Source: Bremerella cremea
GTDB taxonomy: Bacteria; Planctomycetota; Planctomycetia; Pirellulales; Pirellulaceae
Length of the DNA stretch: 64,000 nt
Assembly: GCF_003335505.1 (NCBI RefSeq)
Contig: NZ_QPEX01000030.1
Coordinates: 1 to 64,000 of the forward strand
Direction of reading: 5' to 3'
Below the pieces are notes generated by a model, which was not told the DNA's origin, did not search any database, and saw only the letters and a program-made list of their open reading frames with translations. Below, one piece after another: positions 27,553 through 36,606 of the stretch; the first letter of the stretch is position 1, and the number at the start of each line of letters is the position of its first letter. A program made the translations under genes and the position numbers.

Positions 27553-29526
27553 CTACGTGACCAACTGCGGTACGCGGGGCGAATATTGCTTGACGACTTC
27601 GAGTAATGTTTGGCGGGTAATCGGTTTGGTGTAGTAGTCGTCGCAGCCGGCATCTAGGCATCGTTGCCGGTCGCCTTGCAGGGCATGCGCAGTCACCGCA
27701 ATAATTGGCTTGCGGAAATTGTGATTTCGCAAGGTTTGGGTCGCTTGGTATCCGTCCATCACCGGCATTTGCATGTCCATCAGAATGACATCGACTTCGG
27801 GATCGGTGTCATCAGCATTCTCGTTGGCAACGGGACGCTTAGCGAGAATCCAGTCCACCGCGATCTTGCCGTTTTCTGCAACTACCACCTCGGCGCCGGC
27901 TTTCTTAAGGAAGGCCTTGATCAGCCGCTGATTATCGATGCCATCTTCCACCAGCAATACTCGGCAGCCAGTCAGGTTGGGAAGTGCTGGCTTCTGTCCG
28001 TTGGCATCCGTATCAACACGGAGTGACGGAGAAGTCAATGGAAGCTCGACCGGTACGCACAAAGTGAACTGCGTTCCAACGTCCACTTCGCTTTCGAGCG
28101 AGAGGCTTCCACCTAAAAGTTCTGCATTGCGTTTGCAAATCGAAAGTCCCAGGCCGCCGCCACCGTGCGTGCGCGAGGTCGAGTTATCGGCTTGAGAGAA
28201 GGGCTCGAAGATCAAATCGTGGCGGTCTGCGGGAATTCCAATCCCTGTATCGACAACCATAAATTCAAGTGAAGGTGTGGGCTCATCTTCGTAATGTACG
28301 CTGATACTAACTTCACCTTGGTTCGTAAATTTAATCGCGTTCTCGATCAGCCGGGAAAGGATTAAGCGAATTCTCGTGGCGTCGGCCAGTAGTACCGGTG
28401 GCGTTTCCAGTTGTACTTCAATGTTGAACGCAAGTCCTCGCTGGACTGCCATTAGGTAATAGACCTCAACGGAACTTCTCAGTAGTTCATCGATCGAGGT
28501 TTTACAGAGGTTGGGGGTCGGGGCAGTCGATTCGATGCAGGAAAGCTCTAAGATGTCGTCCAACAGTCGCAGCAGTTGTTTGCTGTTCTCTTGAATCGAT
28601 TGAATTGCATCCGATGCCGCCCGATCGGGCTGGAAGTCGTTGAGCATTTCAGCGAAACCCATGACGGCTGTCAGAGGTGTTCGTAGGTTGTGGCTCATGT
28701 TAGTCAGGAATTCATTCTTCGCGCGAATAGCCGCTTGAGCTAACTGATTGGCTTGAGCCAGACGCAGTTCGGCTTCTTTCTTTTCGGTGATGTCAATGGC
28801 CGCTCCGATCACGCGAGGGCGGTTATATTCTTCGCGACTGACCTGACCGCTAAGCGAATACCAGCGATACTGATCGCCTTGATGGCGAATACGACATTCG
28901 TATTGGAAATGCTCTGCGTCCTGAGCGAGTTGTTGATGAATCGCCTCGGCAAAGCCAGCGCGTTCGCTTGGATGGACCATTTCCAGCCACTGCTGAGAGT
29001 TGGCAGGAAGATCGACAAGCGAGAGTCCCAGCATCTGCTGGAAATGCCGCGAGAGATATATGAAATCGAGAACTTGGTCCCACCACCAAAGCCCGACGTT
29101 GCCTTCGACGACCGCCATGCGATACCAGTGCTCGCGCACACGGTAAACCTGGCAGGCGTGGGCTTGTTCGATGATATTGCGCAGCCGGTCTTGTGCTTGG
29201 AGAGAATCAAATTCTTCCCAACTCATCTGGTAACGAGATTGCTCGGGAGGGGCGTAGGGGCCGACGCGAAGATTAAGGCTGTTTTCCAATCTTGCCGGCA
29301 ACATCGATGCGAGAGAGGCAGCCTTATCTTGTTCTGTATTGGCTGGCAGCCCCCAAATACAGAGGGAAGGACGGGCTTTGGTGGCTTCGGCCCAACAGTC
29401 TGGGGTCACTACCAATAGTTCATCTTGGCTTACGCCACATGCCAAGAGTTTCGTTACGATCCTCTCGGACTGCTCGTTGTTGGCAACAACCGCAATACTG
29501 AAGTTGAAGTTATCAAATTCGATCAT
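27553..29526 (-). CDS. PAS-containing hybrid sensor histidine kinase
   Basis: 657 residues and no transmembrane segment, so cytoplasmic. An unclassified N-terminal region of about 130 residues precedes a PAS fold (residues 135-250, with a PAC-like RVIGAAIDITEKKEAE). Then come the HisKA helix with His279 in MSHNLRTPL, and an ATPase domain with NAIKF, DTGIGIP and GGGLGLSICKR. A C-terminal receiver has VILMDMQMPVMDGYQ holding the phosphoacceptor Asp. It probably phosphorylates its own receiver and passes phosphate to an unlinked partner. The signal is unknown. Confidence 0.93.
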   Translation of the reverse strand: MIEFDNFNFSIAVVANNEQSERIVTKLLACGVSQDELLVVTPDCWAEATKARPSLCIWGLPANTEQDKAASLASMLPARLENSLNLRVGPYAPPEQSRYQMSWEEFDSLQAQDRLRNIIEQAHACQVYRVREHWYRMAVVEGNVGLWWWDQVLDFIYLSRHFQQMLGLSLVDLPANSQQWLEMVHPSERAGFAEAIHQQLAQDAEHFQYECRIRHQGDQYRWYSLSGQVSREEYNRPRVIGAAIDITEKKEAELRLAQANQLAQAAIRAKNEFLTNMSHNLRTPLTAVMGFAEMLNDFQPDRAASDAIQSIQENSKQLLRLLDDILELSCIESTAPTPNLCKTSIDELLRSSVEVYYLMAVQRGLAFNIEVQLETPPVLLADATRIRLILSRLIENAIKFTNQGEVSISVHYEDEPTPSLEFMVVDTGIGIPADRHDLIFEPFSQADNSTSRTHGGGGLGLSICKRNAELLGGSLSLESEVDVGTQFTLCVPVELPLTSPSLRVDTDANGQKPALPNLTGCRVLLVEDGIDNQRLIKAFLKKAGAEVVVAENGKIAVDWILAKRPVANENADDTDPEVDVILMDMQMPVMDGYQATQTLRNHNFRKPIIAVTAHALQGDRQRCLDAGCDDYYTKPITRQTLLEVVKQYSPRVPQLVT

Positions 29527-29758
29527 CGATTTCCCCCACGGCGAAACGATTAGCCGCGAATCAATTGATAGATTTTCTATGCCTTATAGGGGGGCATGGC
29601 CCCCTTTTTAGGGCTTTAACGCCAAACCTAGTTCAGAATCGGCACTATTCTGAAAATGGTGGGATCGAAGGTTGCCAATGGGGGTAAATGGAGAGAGAAA
29701 TCGCTAGAAGAATATTGGTTTTGGCGATTTTGAGGACTAGAAAGCAGGAAGCAAAATA

Positions 29759-31741
29759 CTAGCCGCGAAGTAATTCTTCTCGGTAACGAGCCATTACGTC
29801 CGCACGAACTAGCAAGCCGATCAGAACCCGTTTGCCGCCAGAGGTGATTTCGACCGGTAGCGTATCGACATCGCGCGTGCCAAAGTCGCGCAGCGCCTCG
29901 ATTAGGTTCTCGTCGGGTGAGACCGCAATGGGAGAGACCATCGAGATATCGTGAGCGTTGACCAGATAAGGAGAGATATCCGTATCGAGCACACGATGGA
30001 GGTCTTCGGGACGAATGATACCGTGCAGGCTGCCGTCTTCGTTCATCACCGGCAGGCTTTCGATATGAGGATTCTCGCGGGCAATCTTGATGATCTGCAT
30101 CAAATTGTCGGTATGCTGCACCGTGGGGAACTTGCGGATCATTACTTCGCGGACAGCGACGTTCTCGATGTGATGCAAATCGTGGCTGCGGGCAATCGAT
30201 TCGCCGCGACGCGAGAGCTTCTTTTCGTAGATACTTTCTGGATCGACCCAACGAGCAACCAGGCCAGCAATGCCAGCGGCGGCCATGATCGGCAAAATAA
30301 TGCGATAGTCGTCGGTCAGCTCGTAAACCACCACAATCGCGCTCAACGTACCGTGGGTGGTGCCAGCGACGACGGCCCCCATGCCGACCAGCGCATAGGC
30401 GCCTGGATGATCGCACCATTCGGGGACAGCTAAGTTCAAAATGATGCCGATCACTGCTCCGGTGGTCGCCCCAATGAATAGGCTGGGCGCAAAGATACCG
30501 CCAGAACCACCACCCGCTAGGCAAGCGCTTGTCAGAAAGGGCTTCACAATCACCAGGGGAAGCAGCCAAACCAGATGATTCCACATGCCGGCACGGCTGA
30601 GGCGAACGTTTTCGTCGTGGGTATCTTTTTCCCCTTCGACGGTATCGGTCAGCTTTTGGGCGTTTTCCAGGTGAAGGGTATGGCTGATCGCTGCATAGCC
30701 GGTTCCGTACAGAACGGGAATAGGATGGCTTCGTTCGGAGTCGTTCTGGGCGGCGGTCGACTGATCGGGGGCTTGCGGGTACAGGACGTAGTGGGTTGTA
30801 CCGACCACACCCAGCAGCAAGCCACACGCGATTGCCCGCACCCAGTGCTTGGGAATCCAATATTCCGATTCGTCCTCGAACCAGTAAAGCAGCTTGGTAA
30901 AGCCAACGGCCATCAGACCACAAATCAACCCCAACGCAATGTACGAGGGCAATTCGTGATAGGCACCATCAAAGTTGTGTTCGATATGGGGGAACTCGGG
31001 GGCGAAACCGTGACCCCCTTGGTTTTGCTGTACGACATTGGCGAGCACGGCGGCAATCACAATGGCCGAAAGACTCTCGACGGCAAAGTTACCCAGAATG
31101 ATTTCACTGGCGAAGATCACCCCGGCAATCGGGGCATGGAACGTCGCCGAGATCCCCGCAGCCGCTCCAGCGGCAGCCAGCACTTTCATGTTGCGGGCCG
31201 ACAATTGAAAGATTTGTCCGGCGGAACTACCAAAGGCCGCCCCAATCTGAACGACGGGGCCTTCGCGCCCGATGGAACTACCGGTGCCGATACAAAGCCC
31301 ACTGGCCAGTAGTTTGACAATGGCCACCGGGGGACGAATCACCCCATCTTTTCGCGCGATGGCCTTGATCACTTCTGGCACGCCATGCCCGACTGCTTCT
31401 GGGTAGTAGGTGCGGGTGTACCACGAGACAATCATCAAGCCAATAATCGGGACGACGATCAATCCAACCAAGCCCAACGGGTTGGTCTGGGCCAATTCCA
31501 TACAAGGCCGCAGCGTCCACTTCTCGATCGTATGGATCATGACCGAGAGAAAAATCGAGCTATACCCGGCTAAAACGCCGACCAGCCCGGCGAGAAAGAT
31601 GGTTAGTGGTTGCGCAGGGATAGTCCCACGCTTTAAATTCAGGGCCAGCCAGTCTTGAACCGGCGCCATCCACCCACGAACCCGTGACCAACGCATAGCA
31701 CTCGTCGGAAAAAGCTCCGGACCGATTTCCGGAGTATACAA
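29759..31741 (-). CDS. ClC-type chloride channel/antiporter with C-terminal CBS pair
   Basis: 660 residues. ClC selectivity motifs are visible: GHGVPEV (119-124) and GREGPVVQ, with the gating Glu at residue 160 on the usual GxExP frame, so a proton-coupled antiporter is possible. About ten hydrophobic helices run to residue 450. The last 130 residues form two CBS repeats (VREVMIRKFPTV, and PYLVNAHDISMVSPIAVS), which often bind adenine nucleotides. An ATG at 31696 is an alternative start. Chloride homeostasis or acid resistance is the expected role. Confidence 0.92.
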   Translation of the reverse strand: MYTPEIGPELFPTSAMRWSRVRGWMAPVQDWLALNLKRGTIPAQPLTIFLAGLVGVLAGYSSIFLSVMIHTIEKWTLRPCMELAQTNPLGLVGLIVVPIIGLMIVSWYTRTYYPEAVGHGVPEVIKAIARKDGVIRPPVAIVKLLASGLCIGTGSSIGREGPVVQIGAAFGSSAGQIFQLSARNMKVLAAAGAAAGISATFHAPIAGVIFASEIILGNFAVESLSAIVIAAVLANVVQQNQGGHGFAPEFPHIEHNFDGAYHELPSYIALGLICGLMAVGFTKLLYWFEDESEYWIPKHWVRAIACGLLLGVVGTTHYVLYPQAPDQSTAAQNDSERSHPIPVLYGTGYAAISHTLHLENAQKLTDTVEGEKDTHDENVRLSRAGMWNHLVWLLPLVIVKPFLTSACLAGGGSGGIFAPSLFIGATTGAVIGIILNLAVPEWCDHPGAYALVGMGAVVAGTTHGTLSAIVVVYELTDDYRIILPIMAAAGIAGLVARWVDPESIYEKKLSRRGESIARSHDLHHIENVAVREVMIRKFPTVQHTDNLMQIIKIARENPHIESLPVMNEDGSLHGIIRPEDLHRVLDTDISPYLVNAHDISMVSPIAVSPDENLIEALRDFGTRDVDTLPVEITSGGKRVLIGLLVRADVMARYREELLRG

Positions 31742-31838
31742 ATTGGCAATGAAAGCGATTTAGAGTATCAGGGATTTGCGTTGGGTTAAAGGGTGGCGAG
31801 TTTTTAACGAAAACATATTTCTTGAACGTGACCGAAGT

Positions 31839-32969
31839 TTAGGCCTCTTCCAGGGGAGCGTCTTCTGGCGATTCGCTAGGGGGATCGGCGTCAACAGGCT
31901 TCTGGTCGTACATTAACGCGGTTGTTCTCAATTGCTCCGCAAATTTGAAGATATCATCAACGCATTCAATGCTTTCTCGCGTGATGCTCTTGTTTTCATC
32001 AAAAAGCCCAATTGCCTTTTTGCCTGTATTAAAAAACAGGCGACAGATAGGCTTCCGGTTATTGTCGTCCAGAAGAATCCCGCAATAGCTAAGCGTATCT
32101 CGCATGAAAACACGGCTCGGTGAGATAACGTCCCGCAGGATTGCCTTTACCGTGTGGTAGCCTTCGGTTTCTTCTTCGGTTGTGACGATTCCTTTCTCTT
32201 CGCATTCCTCGTTAGACTCGTGGAAGTCTGAGATGTCTGGTGCTGCGACTCCCGCTTCAGAGTTGAGCGCTGAGCTTAGTCGTCGGTTAAAAATGTCTTG
32301 AACAAACTCGTGGAATGCCTGTTTCGTAATGATCGAGAACTGCTCTTTCATCGTCGGAGTCAAACGCCCTTCGTAAACTTTGGATGCAAAGTGCCTCACA
32401 AAGTCTTCCGATGGGTTTTGCCATTCTTCCGCGAAGATTCGTTTGATTCCTTTGGCGTACTTTAGATCATTTGCGGTGGAGAGGATTTCATTGAGATTGA
32501 ACAGCTCTTTGGCAAACTTCTTCAATTCGCCCACAACCTTTTCCGTAATATCGCTCAGGCGAAATTCGAGGAACGGACGCGAGTCCATCTTGTTGGGAGA
32601 ATCAAGATCGGAATAGAACTGGTAATGAATGCCATCCGTCAAAATTCCAAAGCGCGCATCCGTAACAGAAAAATAGCGATAAAGTTGCGATGGTGTGACC
32701 CGGGATAAGTCGGTGCCAATCATCTTGCATTCAAAAAGCATGACTATTTGGTTGTCGATAGAGATCGCGTAGTCAACTTTTTCTCCCTTCTTGATACCGA
32801 CATCTGCCGTAAATTCTGGGATGACTTCGGTTGGATTGAAGACGTCATAGCCCAAAGCACCAATGAAAGGCATGATGAGAGCGTTTTTCGTCGCCTCTTC
32901 TGTCTTGAGTTGCGAGGCCATTTTTTCAGCACGAGATGCAAGCTCTTTTAGGCGGTCGATTAGGTCCAT
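31839..32969 (-). CDS. Orphan HsdR N-terminal-type restriction nuclease
   Basis: 376 residues. The N-terminal domain matches the type I restriction HsdR_N fold, with a helical entry (EEATKNALIMPFIGALGYDV) and a PD-(D/E)xK core of Asp66 (KVDYAI) and Glu80-x-Lys82 (FECK). No helicase domain follows, and no methylase or specificity gene is nearby. The C-terminal 100 residues form a second region with CRLFFNTGKKAIGLF and an acidic tail. Similar stand-alone proteins occur in prophages and defence islands. It could cut foreign DNA or be a domesticated nuclease. The gene looks AT-richer than its neighbours, suggesting transfer. Confidence 0.8.
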   Translation of the reverse strand: MDLIDRLKELASRAEKMASQLKTEEATKNALIMPFIGALGYDVFNPTEVIPEFTADVGIKKGEKVDYAISIDNQIVMLFECKMIGTDLSRVTPSQLYRYFSVTDARFGILTDGIHYQFYSDLDSPNKMDSRPFLEFRLSDITEKVVGELKKFAKELFNLNEILSTANDLKYAKGIKRIFAEEWQNPSEDFVRHFASKVYEGRLTPTMKEQFSIITKQAFHEFVQDIFNRRLSSALNSEAGVAAPDISDFHESNEECEEKGIVTTEEETEGYHTVKAILRDVISPSRVFMRDTLSYCGILLDDNNRKPICRLFFNTGKKAIGLFDENKSITRESIECVDDIFKFAEQLRTTALMYDQKPVDADPPSESPEDAPLEEA

Positions 32970-33101
32970 GACGTTCTACCAAAGGAGGGTGAAATTAATT
33001 TCTCCTAAAATCTACCAGACATTGCGTGGGGTTCAATGATCCATCGCCGGGACTGGTGGAGATGCGAAGTGTGAGTTGTCCAGGTGATTTGAGGTGGCTC
33101 G

Positions 33102-33578
33102 TTACCCAAAATCATAAACCGTTACCGCAATATCTTTGGCTAAAAGGGTGGCTTCGATTTGGGGTTCGATTTCTTCCCATTTGCCTCCGGCTAAGCCGCA
33201 GCCGATGCGGGGCATGTGGACTGAGGCAGAATGGTCTTGGGCGAACTGAGCGACTTTGGCCAGTGCCTGGCGGACTGCCTCGTAGCGAATGGGGGGCTTG
33301 CCGTCCGAGGGGCGGGTTCCTCGCTGGCCGATCATGTTAGCGACCCATAATTGCGGTTCGACTTGCACGAACTGCACCTGGCCAAGCTCGAAGGGCAGGG
33401 CTTCGTCGCCGGCGTGCCAGCGTCGGTAAGCCGCTTCAGGGGCTGGCCAGCGTTGAGAAAGGGCCAACACAAAACCGGCCCCCCAGCCGCCGATGTCGTT
33501 GCAGATATGAACGATGATCTTTGGGCCTTCACCAATGGGACAGGTCGCATCGCCGTTAGTAAACTGAATAGGGCTCAT
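33102..33578 (-). CDS. Macrodomain protein (ALC1/TARG1-like ADP-ribose hydrolase)
   Basis: 158 residues, a single macrodomain. It has IIVHICNDIGGWGAGFVLAL near residues 20-40 and the phosphate-binding MPRIGCGLAGGKWEEI near residues 124-139. That layout is nearest the ALC1/TARG1 type of macrodomain, which removes ADP-ribose from glutamate or, in DarG, from thymidine in DNA. It lies 130 bases beyond the start of the orphan nuclease on the same strand. No ADP-ribosyltransferase gene is visible here, so the substrate is open. Confidence 0.87.
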   Translation of the reverse strand: MSPIQFTNGDATCPIGEGPKIIVHICNDIGGWGAGFVLALSQRWPAPEAAYRRWHAGDEALPFELGQVQFVQVEPQLWVANMIGQRGTRPSDGKPPIRYEAVRQALAKVAQFAQDHSASVHMPRIGCGLAGGKWEEIEPQIEATLLAKDIAVTVYDFG

Positions 33579-33707
33579 TTCGGCTCCTCGGTTGAAGTTT
33601 CCCTGATGTTCTCTGCTTGTCTGTATACCATTTCACCGAAACGAAAAGGCAAATACGGAATGATTCACCGCAGCATGCAAGCGTTAACTGGACAAGAAAG
33701 AACGGAA

Positions 33708-34544
33708 ATGATCGACAAGCTGGCATTCACTAAACCCTGGTCTGGCATCCTGAGCTTGTGCTTCATCCTGGCTGCGAGCCTGGCTGTCGCTCAAGAGGAA
33801 GAGAGCCGCGTGCCGGATAGTTATCCGCCTGGTCCGCTGGGAAAGGTCGTGCAGTTGGGGGAAGCGATGGTTCTGGACACCAGCAAGCACCCACTCTCGC
33901 AGCCGTTTGTGGGCAATAAGCTCAATTGCACGTCGTGTCACCTGGAAGGAGGAACCGATCCCCAAGCTGGCAGCTTTCTAGGAACGGCCTCGGCCTACCC
34001 TGCCTGGTCGCCTCGTGAGAACCGGGTAATCACACTGGAAGATCGCGTGCTGAACTGCTTCATGCGCAGCCAAAACGGAACCCGTCCGCCGGTGGGAAGC
34101 GAAGTTTCCGTAGCGATCACAACCTATATTACCTGGCTGTCGACCGGCAGTAAAATTCAAATGAACGCCGAAAAGTCGCTCGGACCGCGTCATCTCCGTA
34201 TGCTGAACATCGATTGGAAGCAGGCCAACGCCGAACGCGGCAAGTTGCTTTACAAAACGCATTGCCTCGACTGTCATGGCCAGGATGGAGAAGGGACCGC
34301 CGATGGACCGCCGGTGTGGGGAAACGACTCGTACAACGACGGCGCAGGCCTAAGCCGGGTAGATAAACTCGGCTCGTGGTTGAAAGTGGCAATGCCGCTG
34401 GGCGACCCGCTGCTTACCGATCAAGAGTCCGCTGACATTGCGGCCTATATCAACAGTCACAAACGTCCTCACTTCAAGCTGGAAGAACACTTACCCAAAG
34501 CAGAGCGTCTGGGCGAGTACAACAGCCAGCCAAGCTCTAACTAA
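33708..34544 (+). CDS. Secreted diheme c-type cytochrome (TsdA-like)
   Basis: About 278 residues from the ATG at 33708, chosen because it starts a signal peptide (WSGILSLCFILAASLAVA). ATGs at 33660 and 33675 precede it in frame. There are two heme c sites, CTSCH near residue 71 and CLDCH near residue 189. LNCFMRSQNG near residue 113 supplies a Cys at the place where TsdA uses an unusual Cys axial ligand. TsdA oxidises thiosulfate to tetrathionate or runs the reverse reaction. Thiosulfate use here is an inference. The end overlaps the convergent ilvA by eight bases. Confidence 0.8.
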   Translation: MIDKLAFTKPWSGILSLCFILAASLAVAQEEESRVPDSYPPGPLGKVVQLGEAMVLDTSKHPLSQPFVGNKLNCTSCHLEGGTDPQAGSFLGTASAYPAWSPRENRVITLEDRVLNCFMRSQNGTRPPVGSEVSVAITTYITWLSTGSKIQMNAEKSLGPRHLRMLNIDWKQANAERGKLLYKTHCLDCHGQDGEGTADGPPVWGNDSYNDGAGLSRVDKLGSWLKVAMPLGDPLLTDQESADIAAYINSHKRPHFKLEEHLPKAERLGEYNSQPSSN

Positions 34545-36129
34545 GAAACAGCTTGTAAACCGGGTTGTCGGTTTCTTCGACGAAGGGGTAGTCGATGCTC
34601 TCGCTGAAGTCTTGCAGGGCAGTGGTGGCATCGCTGGGGATTTGCAAGCCAATCAAAATGCGAGCATAGTCCGAACCCTGGCTGCGATAGTGAAAGAGGC
34701 TGATGTTCCAATCGTTGGGCATCGCCGATAGGAATCGCATCAGTGCGCCGGGGCGTTCGGGAAAGACAAATCGGTAGAGGCGTTCCCCCGAGGACAGCTT
34801 GCTATGTCCGCCGACCAGGTGCCGTAAGTGCAGCTTGGAAAGCTCGTCGTCGATAAGGTTAATCGTGGCGAAACCTTGCGACTGCAATTCTTCGGCAATC
34901 TTGTCCGCTTCCTCGCGATTGCTTACCGCCAAGCCGACGAAGACGTGGGCTTGAGCTGAATCAGAAATGCGATAGTTGAACTCCGTAACCGCACGCGGGC
35001 CGATCAATTCGCACAGCCTTTTGAAGCTGCCCCGCTGTTCGGGAATCGTGACCGCAAACAAGGCTTCCCGGTTTTCACCCACTTCGGCCCGCTCGGCGAC
35101 GAAGCGTAAGCGATCGAAGTTCATGTTCGCGCCACAGGTAATCGCAACCAAGGTTTCCCCAGTCAGTTGATGCTTGGCCGCGTATTGTTTGAGACCAGCC
35201 ACGCTGAGTGCGCCAGCTGGTTCCAAAATGCTGCGTGTATCTTCAAACACATCCTTAATCGCAGCGCAAACGGCGTCGGTATCGACCACCACAAAATCGT
35301 CGACCAGGGCCTTGGTGATGCGAAAGGTTTCTTCACCAACTTGCTTGACCGCGGTGCCGTCAGAGAAAAGCCCCACCTCACGAAGTTCAACGCGTTCTCC
35401 TTGACGCACGCTTTGAACCATGGCGTCGGAATCGGTCGTCTGGACACCGATGACTTTGATCTTGGGACGTACGGCTTTGATGTAAGCGGCTACGCCAGCG
35501 ATCATCCCGCCGCCACCAATTGCCACAAAGATGGCATGAATCGGCTTTTGATGTTGCCGCAAGATCTCCATGGCGATGGTCCCTTGCCCGGCGATCACAT
35601 CCGGATCGTCGAAAGGGTGGACAAAAGTCATCTCGTTGGTGGCGCTCAACTGCATTGCATGTTGGTAGGCATCGGAATAGCTCTCGCCATGCAGCACCAC
35701 CGTTCCACCAAACGATTTGACCGCGTCGATCTTCAGCTTGGGGGTTGTCTTCGGCATGACGATGGTGGCCAGGCAACCGAGTTGGCTCGCAGCCAGGGCA
35801 ACTCCTTGAGCATGGTTGCCTGCCGACGCACAAATCACGCCACGCTCTAGTTGCTCTGGCAGGAGTTGGGCCATTTTGTTGTAGGCCCCCCGCAGCTTGA
35901 AGCTGAACACCTTCTGGTTGTCTTCTCGCTTGAGCCAGATATCGTTCTGCAGGCGGGCCGACAGCTTCTCGGCACGATCCAGGGCCGATTCGTGGGCCAC
36001 TTCGTAGACTTGGGCGTTGAGGATCTTCTGCAGATAGTCAAACAGACCTAGGTGGGTCGCATCGCCAACAAGGCCACGGATGGAAGGGGAACTAAGACGC
36101 GGATTGGTTTTGGGCACTTCATTCATCAC
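34537..36129 (-). CDS. ilvA: Threonine ammonia-lyase, biosynthetic
   Basis: 530 residues, near the 514 of E. coli IlvA. The PLP Lys sits in FSFKLRGAYNKM (near residue 76), and the cofactor-phosphate loop is GGGGMIAG. Two ACT-like regulatory domains occupy the last 190 residues (MNFDRLRFVAERAEVG, then RLYRFVFPERPGALMRFL), as in isoleucine-inhibited enzymes. It deaminates threonine to 2-oxobutanoate, the first step of isoleucine synthesis. ATGs at 36129 and 36126 are equivalent starts. No other ilv gene is adjacent. Confidence 0.95.
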   Translation of the reverse strand: MMNEVPKTNPRLSSPSIRGLVGDATHLGLFDYLQKILNAQVYEVAHESALDRAEKLSARLQNDIWLKREDNQKVFSFKLRGAYNKMAQLLPEQLERGVICASAGNHAQGVALAASQLGCLATIVMPKTTPKLKIDAVKSFGGTVVLHGESYSDAYQHAMQLSATNEMTFVHPFDDPDVIAGQGTIAMEILRQHQKPIHAIFVAIGGGGMIAGVAAYIKAVRPKIKVIGVQTTDSDAMVQSVRQGERVELREVGLFSDGTAVKQVGEETFRITKALVDDFVVVDTDAVCAAIKDVFEDTRSILEPAGALSVAGLKQYAAKHQLTGETLVAITCGANMNFDRLRFVAERAEVGENREALFAVTIPEQRGSFKRLCELIGPRAVTEFNYRISDSAQAHVFVGLAVSNREEADKIAEELQSQGFATINLIDDELSKLHLRHLVGGHSKLSSGERLYRFVFPERPGALMRFLSAMPNDWNISLFHYRSQGSDYARILIGLQIPSDATTALQDFSESIDYPFVEETDNPVYKLFLS

Positions 36130-36606
36130 TCTATTGGAAGCGAAGAACGCTTGCTGGTCTAGCCGTCAGAATCGTTAGTTTGCTTTCAGAGAGGGGGCCT
36201 GTTGATGTGGTTTTCTGCAAGTCGTCTCGTTTTAGCTTGGGCAAAATGTCACACACTCGATTTGTGTCACAGAATCACACTTAGAGGCTAGTTTAGTGGA
36301 GTGTTTTCTTTTGATAGCCGAATGTAAGGCAAGCAAGTGATGACTGTCGTGGTTTTCTATCCGATCGAAACGCGAACCCAGGGTATTTGCCTGATGGTTG
36401 TTTCGTGCTGGGATCGGGGAGCCTCGCCAGTAGATCTTCCCCGGCGATCTGGCTATCTGCTGAGCCAGCCTGGCAAACGTGCTGAAGTAGTAGGCTGCGT
36501 ATCTATCGGCCAAAGCTAACCCGCTACCGAAACGCTGGTTGACCCGGCGGATTATTTTTCTTTCGTTGCCCTCTCTTCTTGAAATTGGTCCCTGCCCGGG
36601 GGGACA
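36130..36606. other. Intergenic region upstream of receiver-kinase gene, with hairpins
   Basis: About 480 bases between divergent ilvA and the receiver-kinase gene. Visible structures are GGGGA/TCCCC (36416-36442) and CTGGCT/AGCCAG (36449-36468). A twice-repeated TGTCACA lies near 36248-36270. The stretch 36471-36545 contains GGCAAAC and GCTAACCCGCTACC, but their order does not fit a c-di-GMP riboswitch. A possible structured leader; no gene is supported. Confidence 0.35.

Noticed and set aside
29628..30923. 431-codon open frame on - within the ClC gene
   Set aside because: Arg- and Pro-rich out-of-frame translation. The correct frame gives a full ClC-CBS protein.
36471..36545. c-di-GMP riboswitch candidate
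   Set aside because: GGCAAAC is present, but the ACGCAAAGCC core and the 3' GGTAG arm are missing or in reverse order on both strands.
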